Part shown: one piece after another, positions 22,590-33,688 of the stretch
Layout: the number at the start of each line of letters is the position of its first letter
Position numbering within the stretch: position 1 is the first letter of the stretch
Assembly (NCBI RefSeq): GCF_963576615.1
Contig: NC_088709.1
Span: 12,592,764-12,656,763, forward strand
DNA: 64,000 nt
Source of the DNA: Watersipora subatra
Lineage: Eukaryota > Bryozoa > Gymnolaemata > Cheilostomatida > Watersiporidae
Reading direction: 5' to 3'
Notes under the pieces: generated by a model
What the model saw: the letters and a program-made list of their open reading frames with translations, nothing else
The model's database searches: none
What the model was told of the DNA's origin: nothing
Translations under genes and position numbers: made by a program

Positions 22590-25504
22590 TCTACTATATA
22601 AACGGCAATCGTTGTCTGTCTGTCTATCCGCCTTATAGAGCGGTCTTTCCTTTTATCGTCGTACAAATTTCGTTCGTACGAAGCGAACTGCATTAATATG
22701 AGTAGTGACAGTGAATAAATTATAAAAGCAGTCTTTCTTTTTCCATTCGGTTGTATGAAGCCAACTAGATTAATATGAGTAGTAAATATCGTAATTTTGG
22801 ACTATTAGCCTTTACTTTTATCTGACGATTTTAGCCACGCGGCTTATATAAAGGTGCGGCAGTTCTGTTGTTTTTTTTCACAGCTAGGGCGCATTAGCCG
22901 AAATCTCCGGTTATCACGCTTTTTAAACAGCAAAGTTTCTGCCGTGTTAAAAAGCACCGTCCTGAGTTCTGTGGCCTATACAAAGGTGACTATGCAGCTA
23001 TACAAATGTACAACTCATTAAATAAAATAAATTAATGAGTAGTGATTTACATGCAGTTAATATTTACTGCCATTGTGTACCCCAAATGTCACGTAAACGT
23101 TTGAAAAACGAAGTTCTCACCTATCGGCCTACTGCCAGCCATTTTGTCGATATTGCTTTAATTTCAAACTCCTTCTAGATTGTTTGATTTGGTTATATAT
23201 TTCATTTTGCCAACATGTTAATAAGCACTGCTATGCAAAAGAATTCATGGTATCTATACTTTGTGCATTGATAAAGCGATGTGAAGCTACAAAGCAAAAC
23301 GATCCTCTACAATGTTCCTTATTACAAAACCATTATTTTCACCACCGTCAGAGTCGGCGCTGCTATTGCTATTTTAATTATCTGTGTAATCACAAAAATC
23401 TGAATAGGCTATAATTCCATCAACATAAGTAGTTATTTGTTTTCTAACTCGAACGTATTTAAGGAACTGCACAAAAAATCTTCGTTTTCAAGTTGTAAAT
23501 TATCAAACAAAGATTTAAAATTAAACTTAAGGCTAATTTTATAAAGAAATCTTAGGACAACACTGTCACTACCATAAAAGTCCTAAAGACCGTTGGTTAT
23601 GTTATCAACGAATAATAAAATTCAGTTAATAGCAATTGCTGATAAAATCGCAAAAATACGTCTACGCGGTTGACCATAGAAAACGCATGAGTCTACTTCA
23701 GTGAAAGGGTTAAAAACGTTGGATTTGCCACTGTTTGTGATAGTAAACATGTTCATTTCCTTCGGCAGCCGAGTTACTTTTACTTTTTTTCCAGCTACCA
23801 GTACACAGAACTACAGCTACTACAGAACTTGCACCTGTACTGCTACTGTGTTTTACCTACTAAACTTCTACATCGAAAAGGTTAGTACTTCTCATTCAGT
23901 GTTGCATTGCTTGTGAATTTCCACACCTCATCTACTTAATAACGTTGGATTTGCTGCTGTTCCTGATAGTGAAACATGTTCATTTCCTACAGCAGCTAAG
24001 TTACTAATTTTTTTCCAGTTACAAGTAGGCCTACTGTAACTTACTACTACAAAGCTTGCATGAGTACTCCGAGGGTTGCAATAGGCGATGTTGAAAAGAA
24101 AGAGAGCAGCTGGTATCGACTTACTGTCACTCTGCTCTAGCCATGACCAGCTGTACGTCGCCTGCTCAAAAGTAGGCACAAGCCGAAAACTGTTTGTTCA
24201 TACACCCGGCAGAAAAACAAAAAATGGTATCTATTCGCAAGTGTTGATTTGAACTAACATTGTGTTATTGTTATGTCACGCTATGTTCTTCATGTTCTGC
24301 TATCCCACATGCAGCTTTTTCTAACATATTTCTCAGTATATATAGATTTTCATGCATTTGTTTTCCTTATTGTATCTCATACAAAGGCTATCATGTTGGC
24401 GTTATGTTTTATTATTATAAGGTGCTAATGCTGTATCTGCCTTGACATCATACTGTCTGTGCTGTTATACATATAAACTTTATCGAAACAACCTCATTAC
24501 TGTCTGTATATACCATGTCAGAACACAGGCTATAGACAAAAAACTGGTGAGCTATGATTAGTGTTTTAAGCATGTAGACGTCTCCATTCAATAAATGCCG
24601 CAAATAGCAAAATATTTTGTATAATTTTTCATAAAATGCAAAACTTTTCAATACTGCCAGTTTGAAGAACTTCAGTTTGCCTAACCATCTCAATTTCATT
24701 ATCAGTTCTCTATACAAAAATAGGGCAACTCCGATTTGAGTGTTTCGAGACTGATGCATTGTAGACTAGCTGTAAAACACATTGCAGATTTACACTGTTA
24801 CATGAGTCTTCCCGTAGACGGCTAATGCAGCTAGTGGTTTGGGACCGTGGCGTCACTCGGGGATGCGCGGGAGACCTTTTTTGCCCCGAGTGCAGCGAGA
24901 GTATCCAGGCGCTGCTTTCTGGATGAATGAGTTGGCGAGTGCGAGGCGATTGATTGCGAAGCGATTGAGTGCTAGGCGATTGATTGCGAGGTGATTGATT
25001 GCAAGGCGATTAATTGTGAAGCGATTTATTGCGAGGCGAGTGCAAGGCGATTGATTTCGAGGCGGGTGCGGGCCAATTGATTGTGTGGGAATTGATTGTG
25101 AGGCGAGTGCAAGAGTGTGATAGTCAACTGCTCAGTGGGTAAAGACTGGTCAGCCAAGGCGACGGCCTCTGCGGCAGAAGTGCGCGATTGTCAATTGCAA
25201 ATATAGACGGGTATGAACGGATACATGAATCTAGACACATGAATCTAGAATATTTACTAGATTTTACACTCATCTAGCTAGTAAACACATTGCAGATTTC
25301 CATTGTTGTCCCCAACATTATTGAAATGTATATGTGTATGCATATTCAGGGCAACAATTTCAGTAGACAATTTACATAATAATACATCAGGGCAACAATT
25401 TCAGTAGACTGCATATTTGGAGTTGTTATGCAGTATGAATGACAACTCTCAATAAAGCTTATGCTGCACGTGAATCTGTTCCTGTAGGCGGCTAATGCAG
25501 CTAG
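22590..25504 (+). mobile_element. Helitron, copy B (separate insertion, two 3' ends)
   Basis: The left end TCTACTATATAAACGG is preceded by A; the right end GGCTAATGCAGCTAG is followed by T. The insertion site lies in the start of the TAG tract (compare 7600 in copy A), unlike copies A and D. Internal matches to copy A include 22860-23040 and, very decayed, the Rep leader (23700-24180). A second 3' terminus, with CTAG at 24831-24834, lies inside. Between the two ends lie a GC-rich repeat island and a second Helitron tail (about 25268-25504). No coding function remains. Confidence 0.65.
24840..25165. repeat. GC-rich island with short tandem repeats
   Basis: About 325 bases distinctly richer in G+C than the surroundings. 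It is dominated by degenerate 15-16-base repeats on GCGAGGCGATTGATT. It lies between two Helitron 3' ends and has no counterpart in copies A, C or D. No stable reading frame is visible. Confidence 0.75.
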
Positions 25505-25805
25505 TTAGTAATAGATGTAATAGTAGCATCAGTAACAGTATTAGTGGTAGCTGTGGTGTTACAAGTACTAGTAATAGTAGTAGTAATACTAGTGACCGTA
25601 CTTGTAGTAGCGGTAATACAAGCAGCAGTAATGATTGTTGTAGTAAAAATAGTAAAAATATTAGTTATAGTAGCAGCAGTTATAGTAGCATTAGTAATAG
25701 TAATAGTGGTAATGATAGTAATAGTAGTCATCATAATAGTAGTAATAATAGTAGTAATAATAGTAGTAATAGTAATAGTAGTAGTGGTAGTAGTAGTACT
25801 AGTAA
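25505..25805. repeat. (TAG)n microsatellite (copy B)
   Basis: Trinucleotide tract in the same relative place as 7600-7955; it begins directly at the Helitron right end. 25805-26350 then follows copy A (7955-8500) and holds no gene. Confidence 0.85.
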
Positions 25806-26365
25806 AATAGTTTTGTTTCATAGTGGGCTGATCGACTATTTTGTATACCATTTTTCTACGGAAAGTTTAGATCTAGGATAAATGGTCATGAAGGATTTTC
25901 GTGATACATATTTACATCAGCTCTCATTGTGGCCACATTGTAAAGAATATGGCAGCAAGTCAATAGCGTAAGGATTTATGTTTCATATTTCAGCATATTA
26001 ATTATTATATTTATCATTTAGCACTCCATATGGCTTGAAATTCTCAAAAATAAAGTCTGGTATTTTTTGCTCTTATTAGATAAATTGGTATATATTCTAG
26101 CCAGAGTTCATAGAATGTGGATGGTTCCATGCCTTAACCAATATACCAAAACTCGCAACAGTTATATATATTGATTTGCTGCTAAAAGAGACCAGGTATC
26201 AGGTATTTGTTCAGTTAAGTTCTAAAATATGCAAAGTACGTATTTACAAAAAACTCTAAATGACTTAAGCTCTAATAATTATTTTCATTTTTAAACAAAG
26301 TTTCCAGATCTGTTGTAATCAACTTTGTAATTCTTCCAGTGGCATGATGCTATAAACAGATTTTT

Positions 26366-26660
26366 CTGGAGGTATTTCCCTAAAGCCTCTATTGATGAGA
26401 AGTTGTAGGCGTGTATAAATGAATTGGGTGCGTGCAACATCAGTATACTTTTCAATTGATAAACCACCGAGAGCTACAGAAATAAAATAGCCTTTGTTTT
26501 CTAAAGTCTTTCAGAACTTTTTTGTTATGTAGTCTTTGCATAAAGAGTTCTCAAACACTAAGTAAAACCGATATTGCGAGTGCGCCTTCGCTTCACATAT
26601 GATATCGCCTTTTGTTGGACATGACTGCCAATTGATACAGTTTCCGAATATGTCCTCAAT
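26366..26660 (-). pseudogene. FUT internal fragment
   Basis: Matches the middle-to-C-terminal coding region of FUT2 (about 17495-17790). The frame reads DIFGNC, then FYLVFENSLCKDYITKKF followed by TGA in place of the conserved Trp, and later VALGGLSIEKYTDV before a frameshift. Both gene ends are missing. The Glu of TEKFW is changed to Lys. Confidence 0.85.
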
Positions 26661-26689
26661 TACAAGTGATTTTGCCTACAATCTAGGAG

Positions 26690-26725
26690 ATGTGTGTGTG
26701 CGCGCGCGTGCGTGCGTGTGTGTGT
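26690..26725. repeat. Short (TG)n/(CG)n tract
   Basis: TGTGTGTG, CGCGCGCG and CGTGCGTG units next to the FUT fragment. The following 26730-26950 is AT-rich with many TATA/TACA repeats and no gene. Confidence 0.7.
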
Positions 26726-27506
26726 GGTGCATGTTTGTTTTTGCATATGTAAATACAGTATTTTTGGATCAGATCCTATTATCCCTTCTGCACAAAAAAA
26801 TGCATCATTAAGCAAAGTTAAAAGCAGGTACAAAGTGTATATATACATGTATAGCATATACTGTAAGTATGTCTACAGTATATAAATATATACCTATATA
26901 TACATAAATGTACATATATAGTATACAGCATATATAGTATGTGTAGCATATACCCTACAGGATGAATTTATTCGCGGAGTTATATTTCGCGAAAATGCCA
27001 TTTCATGCATATTCGCGGATTAATTTATTCGCGGCTGAAAACTGTCACTCTCTATGAAGAGTTAACTATATTGCATCTTACAATAGAGTTAATCATATGC
27101 ATGTGTGCATTGCGTGTGCTCATACACCAAAATGCGGTATACACCACAGCTTCCAACTATGAGTCGATCATGCTAAGCTATAAATCTTTTGCTGCACTCA
27201 GAGGTTTTCACGAATATTCATCGATTTGGAGGCCTTTGATGAACCAACAATTTGTGGTAAGTAATGAGTTTTTTCAAAACCATTTACTAAATTAGTTGAA
27301 TTTTACTTTGGTTCTTTGGTAAAACGCAATATTTATTTTTTCCATCCCTACCGCTTCATTATTTGTTTTAGTGTGAGAGAGATTTTTTATCGTACGCGGA
27401 GGCACCATGACTACAAGGGTGGTAGATGTCATTCTTAGAAGATCATCAATCATTCAGGGAGGTCTTGAAATTAGGTAGAAGTGACTGCAGCTGCTAACGA
27501 GAAGAA

Positions 27507-27954
27507 TGTTGTGAAATTACATTTTGGCGAGTCCAATGATACTAATTTTTATAGCTTATGTTCCTAGAATTATTTTTTTGTATTGTGTGATTTTTCTTTT
27601 GTGATCAGATGGCTAGCTTTACTTTTAAATGAGATAGCTTTTTGTTTTGCGTTTAACTCACTCTCTTTTTGATGATCATTCAGTCAATTCGGACGTGTTT
27701 TAAGAAGAGTGTGTTAGAGGTAAATAGAATTCCATCGGAATTGTTAATTTTCCTTGTCGTATTTGTAATTGTAATTGTAAATTGTATTGTATTGTATTGT
27801 TGTATTGTATGTTTTGAATCTGGGTTGATTCTACAACTTGTTGTACAACCCAGATAGTATTCATTTGTAATAAAGTAAATACTCACTAGACAAAGGACCC
27901 GTGTTTTTGATTTGGAATGATATTTATTTGAGATATATAACCAATTCCATTTCA
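27507..27954 (+). repeat. 5' LTR
   Basis: TGTTGTGAAATT...CCATTTCA. It contains a polyadenylation signal AATAAA (27869-27874). Just before that is an 8-bp inverted repeat, CTGGGTTG/CAACCCAG (27820-27827 and 27846-27853). It differs from the 3' LTR at 27798 (T; C at 35456). Confidence 0.95.
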
Positions 27955-27955
27955 T

Positions 27956-27973
27956 TGGGGGCTTGTCCGGGAT
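27956..27973 (+). promoter_or_regulatory. Primer-binding site, tRNA-Pro type
   Basis: TGGGGGCTTGTCCGGGAT lies one base after the 5' LTR. It is one base different from the well-known tRNA-Pro primer site of murine gammaretroviruses (CTCG there, CTTG here), so a tRNA-Pro 3' end is the likely primer. Confidence 0.75.
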
Positions 27974-28067
27974 ATTTAAATTTAGAGTTGGGATTTAAGA
28001 TTCTTAACTTTGAGTTTATTTGTCTAGTGAATTTGTCAGTCTGTGTTAGCAGTAGCTAATTGCAATT

Positions 28068-29507
28068 ATGTCAAACCATGATGACTCTGTTGAGGCTGGG
28101 TATATTGATGGAGATGACATATTTTATGACAGTAGGGAAGACACTTTCCAATCTACCACTGTAGGTTTACCTACTATACCTTCATTTATTCCACAGAGAA
28201 CTATTCCTCCTACACCTAGGCCTAGATCTACCGTAGTAGTTGGGTCATCTTATCCTTCTGTCACCCCCAGAGAAACGTTATCTGCTGAGACTGTGATAGA
28301 TGATGCCTATAATAGGTGCTTTCCCAGCTCAGAGCCACAGATAGGCCTAAACATTTCTCCGGTGCCCACTGCTAGGTCAAAATTAGTGAGGATAAATCAA
28401 TATCCTGATTCTTTAGGGAAGAGATTGAGTAGGCCTAACCAAACTGTAAATAAGTTTGAAACGACTCCTTGTGTTTCCGACGCCTACGCAAGTACAGGGC
28501 TGCCTGTGTTACATAAACCCAGTGCTGCTGAGTCGGCTCCAAAGCCGTTGCATTCTTCAACCTCAGCTCAAATTAATAGTAATACCAAAGATATGTTGCG
28601 GACTTTGGTCAACGAGTTCACCCACGCTATAGAGGAAAGGTCAACTTCAAATGTAGTCAAATCAACATTGAAAACCCCTCGCTTTGATGGTACAGGAGAT
28701 GTACATCTGTTTATACAACAGTATAATGATGTATGCGCATTGAGTGGTTGGGAGGAAAGGGTGGCTTTAGCACAGCTGAGAGGTGCTCTCGATAAAGGAG
28801 CAAAAGAAGCCGGCAGAGCTGATAGTGTTAAAGAGGTGTTTCGACGGTTGTTATACATGTTTGGTCTTTTACCAGAGGAAGCACGTGAGAAACTTCATCA
28901 AACCCGACGTGAGCCTGGTGAAAGCTATATGAACTTGGGAAACCGGGTAGGAAGACTGGCTCGTCTTAGTTATGGGGGTCTTGGTTCAGAGGTGGAAAGT
29001 ACTCTTGCTGTGGAAGCGTTTGATCGAGCGCTAGACGACCCAGCATTAAGGCAATATATATCCCTAGCCAAAGTCAATACATTGGATGGAGCTGTTAAAG
29101 CTGCAGAGCGCTATGTAATGCTTGCACAAGTACCTCCTAAACCTGCTCCACGACTGGAGCGAAGTGCTAGAGTGGCTGTAGTGGACTCCACACCTGACGA
29201 AACTTCAAGATTCAAAGCCGGTTGCCCGAAACCCGACAAATTTGAAACACTGTTAGCTTCATTCTCCCAGAAGTTGGATGCACAGACTAAGCAAATTGAG
29301 GAACAGTCACGTCGTCTTGCTCTCTACGAGCAAGGTAACCGACGTCAGACTGACAATTTGTTGAGGCCTAATTCTTCTTCAAATCGTGTTAATGCAGAAA
29401 AGAATAGTCGGGCCTGTTACCAGTGTGGCAGTACATCGCATTTTAAGCGAGAGTGTCCACAATTAACCAGTGCTAAATCTAAAAATTCTAGCAATTCGGA
29501 AAACTAA
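28068..29507 (+). CDS. gag: Gag of the Ty3/gypsy element
   Basis: 479 residues, from the first ATG after the leader to TAA at 29505-29507. An acidic, Pro-rich N-terminal region (about 1-190) precedes an alpha-helical capsid-like region (about 200-350), with RFDGTGDVHLFIQQYND-type sequence typical of Ty3/gypsy Gag. A coiled-coil-prone stretch (about 385-425) and one CCHC zinc knuckle at residues 450-463 (C-X2-C-X4-H-X4-C) follow. The protein would assemble particles and bind element RNA in the cytoplasm. It ends in a different frame from pol: pol is -1 relative to gag, and the two open frames overlap for 16 bases at the gag stop. Confidence 0.93.
   Translation: MSNHDDSVEAGYIDGDDIFYDSREDTFQSTTVGLPTIPSFIPQRTIPPTPRPRSTVVVGSSYPSVTPRETLSAETVIDDAYNRCFPSSEPQIGLNISPVPTARSKLVRINQYPDSLGKRLSRPNQTVNKFETTPCVSDAYASTGLPVLHKPSAAESAPKPLHSSTSAQINSNTKDMLRTLVNEFTHAIEERSTSNVVKSTLKTPRFDGTGDVHLFIQQYNDVCALSGWEERVALAQLRGALDKGAKEAGRADSVKEVFRRLLYMFGLLPEEAREKLHQTRREPGESYMNLGNRVGRLARLSYGGLGSEVESTLAVEAFDRALDDPALRQYISLAKVNTLDGAVKAAERYVMLAQVPPKPAPRLERSARVAVVDSTPDETSRFKAGCPKPDKFETLLASFSQKLDAQTKQIEEQSRRLALYEQGNRRQTDNLLRPNSSSNRVNAEKNSRACYQCGSTSHFKRECPQLTSAKSKNSSNSEN
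29492..29507 (+). promoter_or_regulatory. Gag-pol overlap, candidate -1 frameshift site
   Basis: The pol frame is open from 29492 and gag stops at 29507. Just before the stop lies GGAAAAC, read G GAA AAC in the gag frame. The AAC codon could re-pair in the -1 frame, but the first triplet does not meet the usual X XXY YYZ rule. I mark it as a candidate only. Starting pol at ATG 29612 is the alternative. Confidence 0.35.
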
Positions 29508-29611
29508 GTAGGTCTGCACAGAACACTGCGGAGGCTGGTGGTAGACCGGAATCATATTTCCGCATAAACAGTGGTGGGGAGGAAACAGTAGTTAACATTG
29601 ATAGCCGAGAC

Positions 29612-32600
29612 ATGGTAAAAGAGCCAGTTGAGGTGCCTGATCACCTACTCACCAACAGGTTACCTGCGTCAACGTACGGTTCTTCAGTTACGACTACTTC
29701 GAACCAAACCACTGCTTGCACAATATCGGAAAACTTTTCCGTGAACATGGCATCATGCACACCTGCGTTATATTTGCCTGGAAGAGTTGGGCGTATAGCA
29801 GTTCGCTATCTATTGGATAGCGGATGTACCCTCAACATTCTCTCCAAAAGAATATTTAATAAACTTCCTCAGGTTACTAAGAAGAGTATGAAGCCTTTTC
29901 ATTGCAATACTGGAACCTTGGCAGATGGGTCAGGGTTGCCAATTGAGGGTCAGGTAGAGTTGGATAGTAGACTTAGATCAGAAATGATCAATGTGTCTTG
30001 GGTAGTAGCCAACATTGAACCTGACGCCATTTTAGGTATGCCTTTTCTGCTAGGTAATAATTGTCAACTTTTCTGTAGTAATTTCACATTAGTAATGAAT
30101 GGTAAAACTCTACGATGTTCTGACCGCCATGGAGTGGACTACACTAGCTCTGTGCAGGTAGTGTCTGACGTAGATGTTCCTCCGCAATCTGAAAAACTGT
30201 TGGATTGCCAATTATCAAGAGTTATCAATTCTTCTGTTGGAATGGTAGAAATGAGTAGAGCGACAGTTTCCAGAGGTTTAGCTTTGGCTTCTTGTGTTGT
30301 AGCATGCACCAAGGGAGATAGGTTTGTGGTCAGATGTTTGAATCCACAAAATAAGACGGTATTCATTCCGTCTGGGTCAATTATTGGGCAATGTTTTAGT
30401 GTGGAAAGTGACCAGCTTGTCGAAACGCCAGTCGAGTGTGACACAGGTCAGAATTCAAAGCAAGGGGAATTGCTATCTGATAAACCTGTACCAGAACACT
30501 TGGAAAATTTATACAGAGAAGCCAGTAGCATTTGTACACTGACATCACAACAGAAAGTGATTGCCGGCCTACTAGACCGGTTTGGAGATGTTTTCTCTGC
30601 CGGAGATCACGATATGGGGTGCACAACTCTGGTTCAACATTCGATTCCTATCGAACCGGGAACTAGACCCATTAAACAGGCACCTCGTCGTCTAGGGGCG
30701 GAGAAAGAGGTGGAGGTCGATAAGCAGGTTAAGAAGTTGATCGAGCAAGATCTTATTGAACCAGCACAGGGGGCGTGGAGTTCTCCAGTGGTGCTGGTTA
30801 AAAAGAAAGACGGAAGCTGGAGATTTTGTATCGATTATCGACGACTTAATGCCGTCACGGTACATGATGCTTACCCACTTCCCAGAATCGACGAAAGTTT
30901 AGAAGCTTTAGCTGATAGTCAATATTTTTCTACTCTTGATTTAATGAGTGGATATTGGCAGGTTCCTTTAGATGAAGACGCGAAGAACAAATCTGCTTTT
31001 TGTACTCGGGGAGGGTTATGGCGATGGAAAGTCTTACCATTTGGTTTGACCGCCGCCCCGGCCACTTTCCAACGTACGATGGAGCGGGTTCTCCACGGTC
31101 TTCATTGGAAGTCAGTGTTACTCTATCTAGACGATATCATTGTCATTGGTAAAACCTTTGAGCAACAATGTTTGCATCTAGAAGAGGTCCTATCACGTCT
31201 TCGCGCTGCCGGGTTAAAGCTCAAACCATCGAAATGTCACATTTTTCAACAAAAAGTGAAATATTTGGGTCATGTGGTTAGTGATGCAGGAGTGTCTACC
31301 GACCCGGATAAGATAGCCGCTGTGCAGGAGTGGCCAGTTCCAGAGAACTTGACAGAGCTGCAATCGTTCCTCGGGTTCGTGGGGTACTATCGTCGTTTTG
31401 TCGACAACTTTGCATGTAAAGCCCGCCCTTTAACTAAATTAACTGGGAAAAATACACGTTTCCAGTGGTCAGAGGAATGCCAAAAAGCGTTTGATTTTCT
31501 TCGACAATCTTTGATGACCGCACCTGTCCTGTCTTATCCTAATCCTCAGTTGGAGTATATCTTAGACACGGATGCCTCTCTAAATGGTGTGGGCGCAGTG
31601 TTATCCCAAATTCAAAAGGGTGAGGAAAAAGTGATATCGTATTACAGCAAAGCTCTTTCATCGGCAGAACGCAATTACTGTGTCACACGTCGTGAGCTCC
31701 TAGCTATTGTGAAGGCGGTAATCCATTTCAGACCTTATCTATACGGTCGAAGATTTAGAATTCGCACCGATCATGCTTCTCTGCTCTGGCTGTGCCGGAA
31801 GACAACTCCTTCAGCACAAGTGGCTAGATGGCTAGAAATTCTAAGTGAATTCAATTTTGGTATAGAGCATAGGCCCGGCGGAGTCCACAGTAATGCAGAT
31901 GGCCTGTCACGCCGCCCATGCCGCGACTGTTCACAGTGTGACAGAATGGATCGCACTGGTGGGGGCCCTAGTTTACCTGATATTCGTAAAGAACTCTCAG
32001 ACATGAGAACCCAGGAAGATACGGTTGTCACCGATATTATTGGCGAGCAACTGTATGGTGCTTCTGACTTTGTTAGTCACTATGATAATCCCTCTAATGA
32101 GTGCCATAGTGTCTTGCAGGAAAAAGCCAGAGATGGTTCTCTTGTGTGTCCAGTTAATGGAGACAATCTGCAAGACAGCGGGGAAGAACAAGTATCTCTA
32201 CCGCTACCAACGCCTGATTCTACCGAAACCAACCTTGTACTGAGTGGCGCTCAGAAGGAACAAGGAGAAGTTTCAACGGTATATAAGGCTGTTGATGACC
32301 AGGTAGCTATTGATGCATCTATCGTCAATTTGGGAAGTTGGGAACTACGAAAACTCAATTCAATGATGTCATTAATGAGAATTCGAGACGATGGTGTCCT
32401 GGTTGTTCGAATTCTCAATGGCCAAAGAACTAAAGAGGTCATTGTCTGTCCTAAGACATTGCGAAAGGATTTAATATGGTCCACCCATACCCTCTCTCAT
32501 TCCGGTCGGACAAAGACCTTAAAAAGGTTGAGGCTAACCCGGTATTGGCCGGGCATGACCGCTGATGTACGTAGGCTGTTACGTACTTGTGAAATTTGTC

Positions 32601-33688
32601 AACGTGCTAAGTCCGGGGGCCTTCTTCCCTCTTCCAGGGCTGGGCCACTCTGGGTTGGTCGACCATGGCAAAAAGTTGCTATTGATTTAGTGGGACCGTT
32701 GCCAGAAACCTTGAGAGGAAATAAGTGGGTCTTAGTTCTTACCGATCACTTTACTCGGTGGCAAGATGCGTTGCCTCTTTCGGATGCAACCGCACCCGTT
32801 GTTGCCGAAGCTTTAGATAGTCGAGTTTTTTGTTATTTTGGTCTCCCTGAAGAACTTCATAGCGATCGTGGTTCGCAGTTTGAAGGTGAACTTATGACCG
32901 AACTATGTCGTTTTTGGCGAATAACTAAAACACGTACTACACCGTACCACCCTCAGTCTAATGGAGTGGTGGAACGGGGTAATCGAACTCTTGGTGACTC
33001 ACTTCGATCCATGCTCCTCAGTTCCGGACAAGAACAGAATAACTGGGATTGTTTGCTACCTCAAATTATGCGAGCTCTGCGAGCTACTCCGCATTCAAAA
33101 ACTGAGGAAACTAGCAACTTTCTCATGTTTGGACGGGAATGTCGCCTGCCAGATCAGTTGATTGGTGGTACGTATTCATGTGAGCTGAACACAAGGCTAG
33201 AGTATGCCCAAAGACTAAAGGAGCGTCTAGAGTCAGCTCATGATCTGTTGAGGTCCCAACAGAGTTTACTCATGAGATGGCCTGACTCTGACGAGGAACC
33301 CTTATTTAAACCCGGCGAGTTGGTTTTGGTACAACGCAAGCGAAAGAAAAAAGGAGTTAACCCTAAGCTTCTGCCAAAGTTCGAGGGTCCTTTTTTTATT
33401 CGCAAGTCATTTAATAATGGCACCTATAAAATAGACGGCCGAGGAGTAGTCAACGAATGTCGATTGAAATTATTTGTTCCTTGTGCTGACGCGGACGGTC
33501 GACAAACTCCTCATTTAGGACAAACCACCCATCAGTCTATTCTAGAGTACACAGATGAACCTGACAACAGGTCTGTTCACTCAGACTTGGCTGGTGATCC
33601 TGTTGTTCCAGAACCTGTGTTGCCTACGGGAAGGTTAGGAAGGACTCGACGCCGACCGAGGCATTTATTTGATTACACATTGTATTAG
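29612..33688 (+). CDS. pol: Pol of the Ty3/gypsy element (PR-RT-RH-IN)
   Basis: 1358 residues from the first in-frame ATG; the frame itself is open from 29492, so a Gag-Pol fusion would be longer. Aspartic protease: LLDSGCT, catalytic Asp69. Reverse transcriptase: about 380-560, with YLDD at 505-508. RNase H: DTDAS at 652-656, and later RTDHASLLWL. Integrase: an HHCC zinc region ending in CEICQRAK, then catalytic D1025, D1085 and E1121 with 35 residues between the last two (DD35E). Near 1256 is a KFEGPF (GPY/F-type) module. No chromodomain is apparent. All catalytic residues seen are intact, so the enzyme set looks functional. Its best relatives would be metazoan Ty3/gypsy elements. Confidence 0.95.
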   Translation: MVKEPVEVPDHLLTNRLPASTYGSSVTTTSNQTTACTISENFSVNMASCTPALYLPGRVGRIAVRYLLDSGCTLNILSKRIFNKLPQVTKKSMKPFHCNTGTLADGSGLPIEGQVELDSRLRSEMINVSWVVANIEPDAILGMPFLLGNNCQLFCSNFTLVMNGKTLRCSDRHGVDYTSSVQVVSDVDVPPQSEKLLDCQLSRVINSSVGMVEMSRATVSRGLALASCVVACTKGDRFVVRCLNPQNKTVFIPSGSIIGQCFSVESDQLVETPVECDTGQNSKQGELLSDKPVPEHLENLYREASSICTLTSQQKVIAGLLDRFGDVFSAGDHDMGCTTLVQHSIPIEPGTRPIKQAPRRLGAEKEVEVDKQVKKLIEQDLIEPAQGAWSSPVVLVKKKDGSWRFCIDYRRLNAVTVHDAYPLPRIDESLEALADSQYFSTLDLMSGYWQVPLDEDAKNKSAFCTRGGLWRWKVLPFGLTAAPATFQRTMERVLHGLHWKSVLLYLDDIIVIGKTFEQQCLHLEEVLSRLRAAGLKLKPSKCHIFQQKVKYLGHVVSDAGVSTDPDKIAAVQEWPVPENLTELQSFLGFVGYYRRFVDNFACKARPLTKLTGKNTRFQWSEECQKAFDFLRQSLMTAPVLSYPNPQLEYILDTDASLNGVGAVLSQIQKGEEKVISYYSKALSSAERNYCVTRRELLAIVKAVIHFRPYLYGRRFRIRTDHASLLWLCRKTTPSAQVARWLEILSEFNFGIEHRPGGVHSNADGLSRRPCRDCSQCDRMDRTGGGPSLPDIRKELSDMRTQEDTVVTDIIGEQLYGASDFVSHYDNPSNECHSVLQEKARDGSLVCPVNGDNLQDSGEEQVSLPLPTPDSTETNLVLSGAQKEQGEVSTVYKAVDDQVAIDASIVNLGSWELRKLNSMMSLMRIRDDGVLVVRILNGQRTKEVIVCPKTLRKDLIWSTHTLSHSGRTKTLKRLRLTRYWPGMTADVRRLLRTCEICQRAKSGGLLPSSRAGPLWVGRPWQKVAIDLVGPLPETLRGNKWVLVLTDHFTRWQDALPLSDATAPVVAEALDSRVFCYFGLPEELHSDRGSQFEGELMTELCRFWRITKTRTTPYHPQSNGVVERGNRTLGDSLRSMLLSSGQEQNNWDCLLPQIMRALRATPHSKTEETSNFLMFGRECRLPDQLIGGTYSCELNTRLEYAQRLKERLESAHDLLRSQQSLLMRWPDSDEEPLFKPGELVLVQRKRKKKGVNPKLLPKFEGPFFIRKSFNNGTYKIDGRGVVNECRLKLFVPCADADGRQTPHLGQTTHQSILEYTDEPDNRSVHSDLAGDPVVPEPVLPTGRLGRTRRRPRHLFDYTLY

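Noticed and set aside
27669..27955. Small frames on both strands of the LTRs
   Set aside because: They are duplicated at 35327-35613 because the LTRs are identical; they run into LTR regulatory sequence and have no protein-like features.
28568..28858. Antisense frames within gag, pol and ORF3 (for example 30139-30626, 31771-32191, 34372-34869)
   Set aside because: They lie opposite well-supported sense domains and show no recognisable features.
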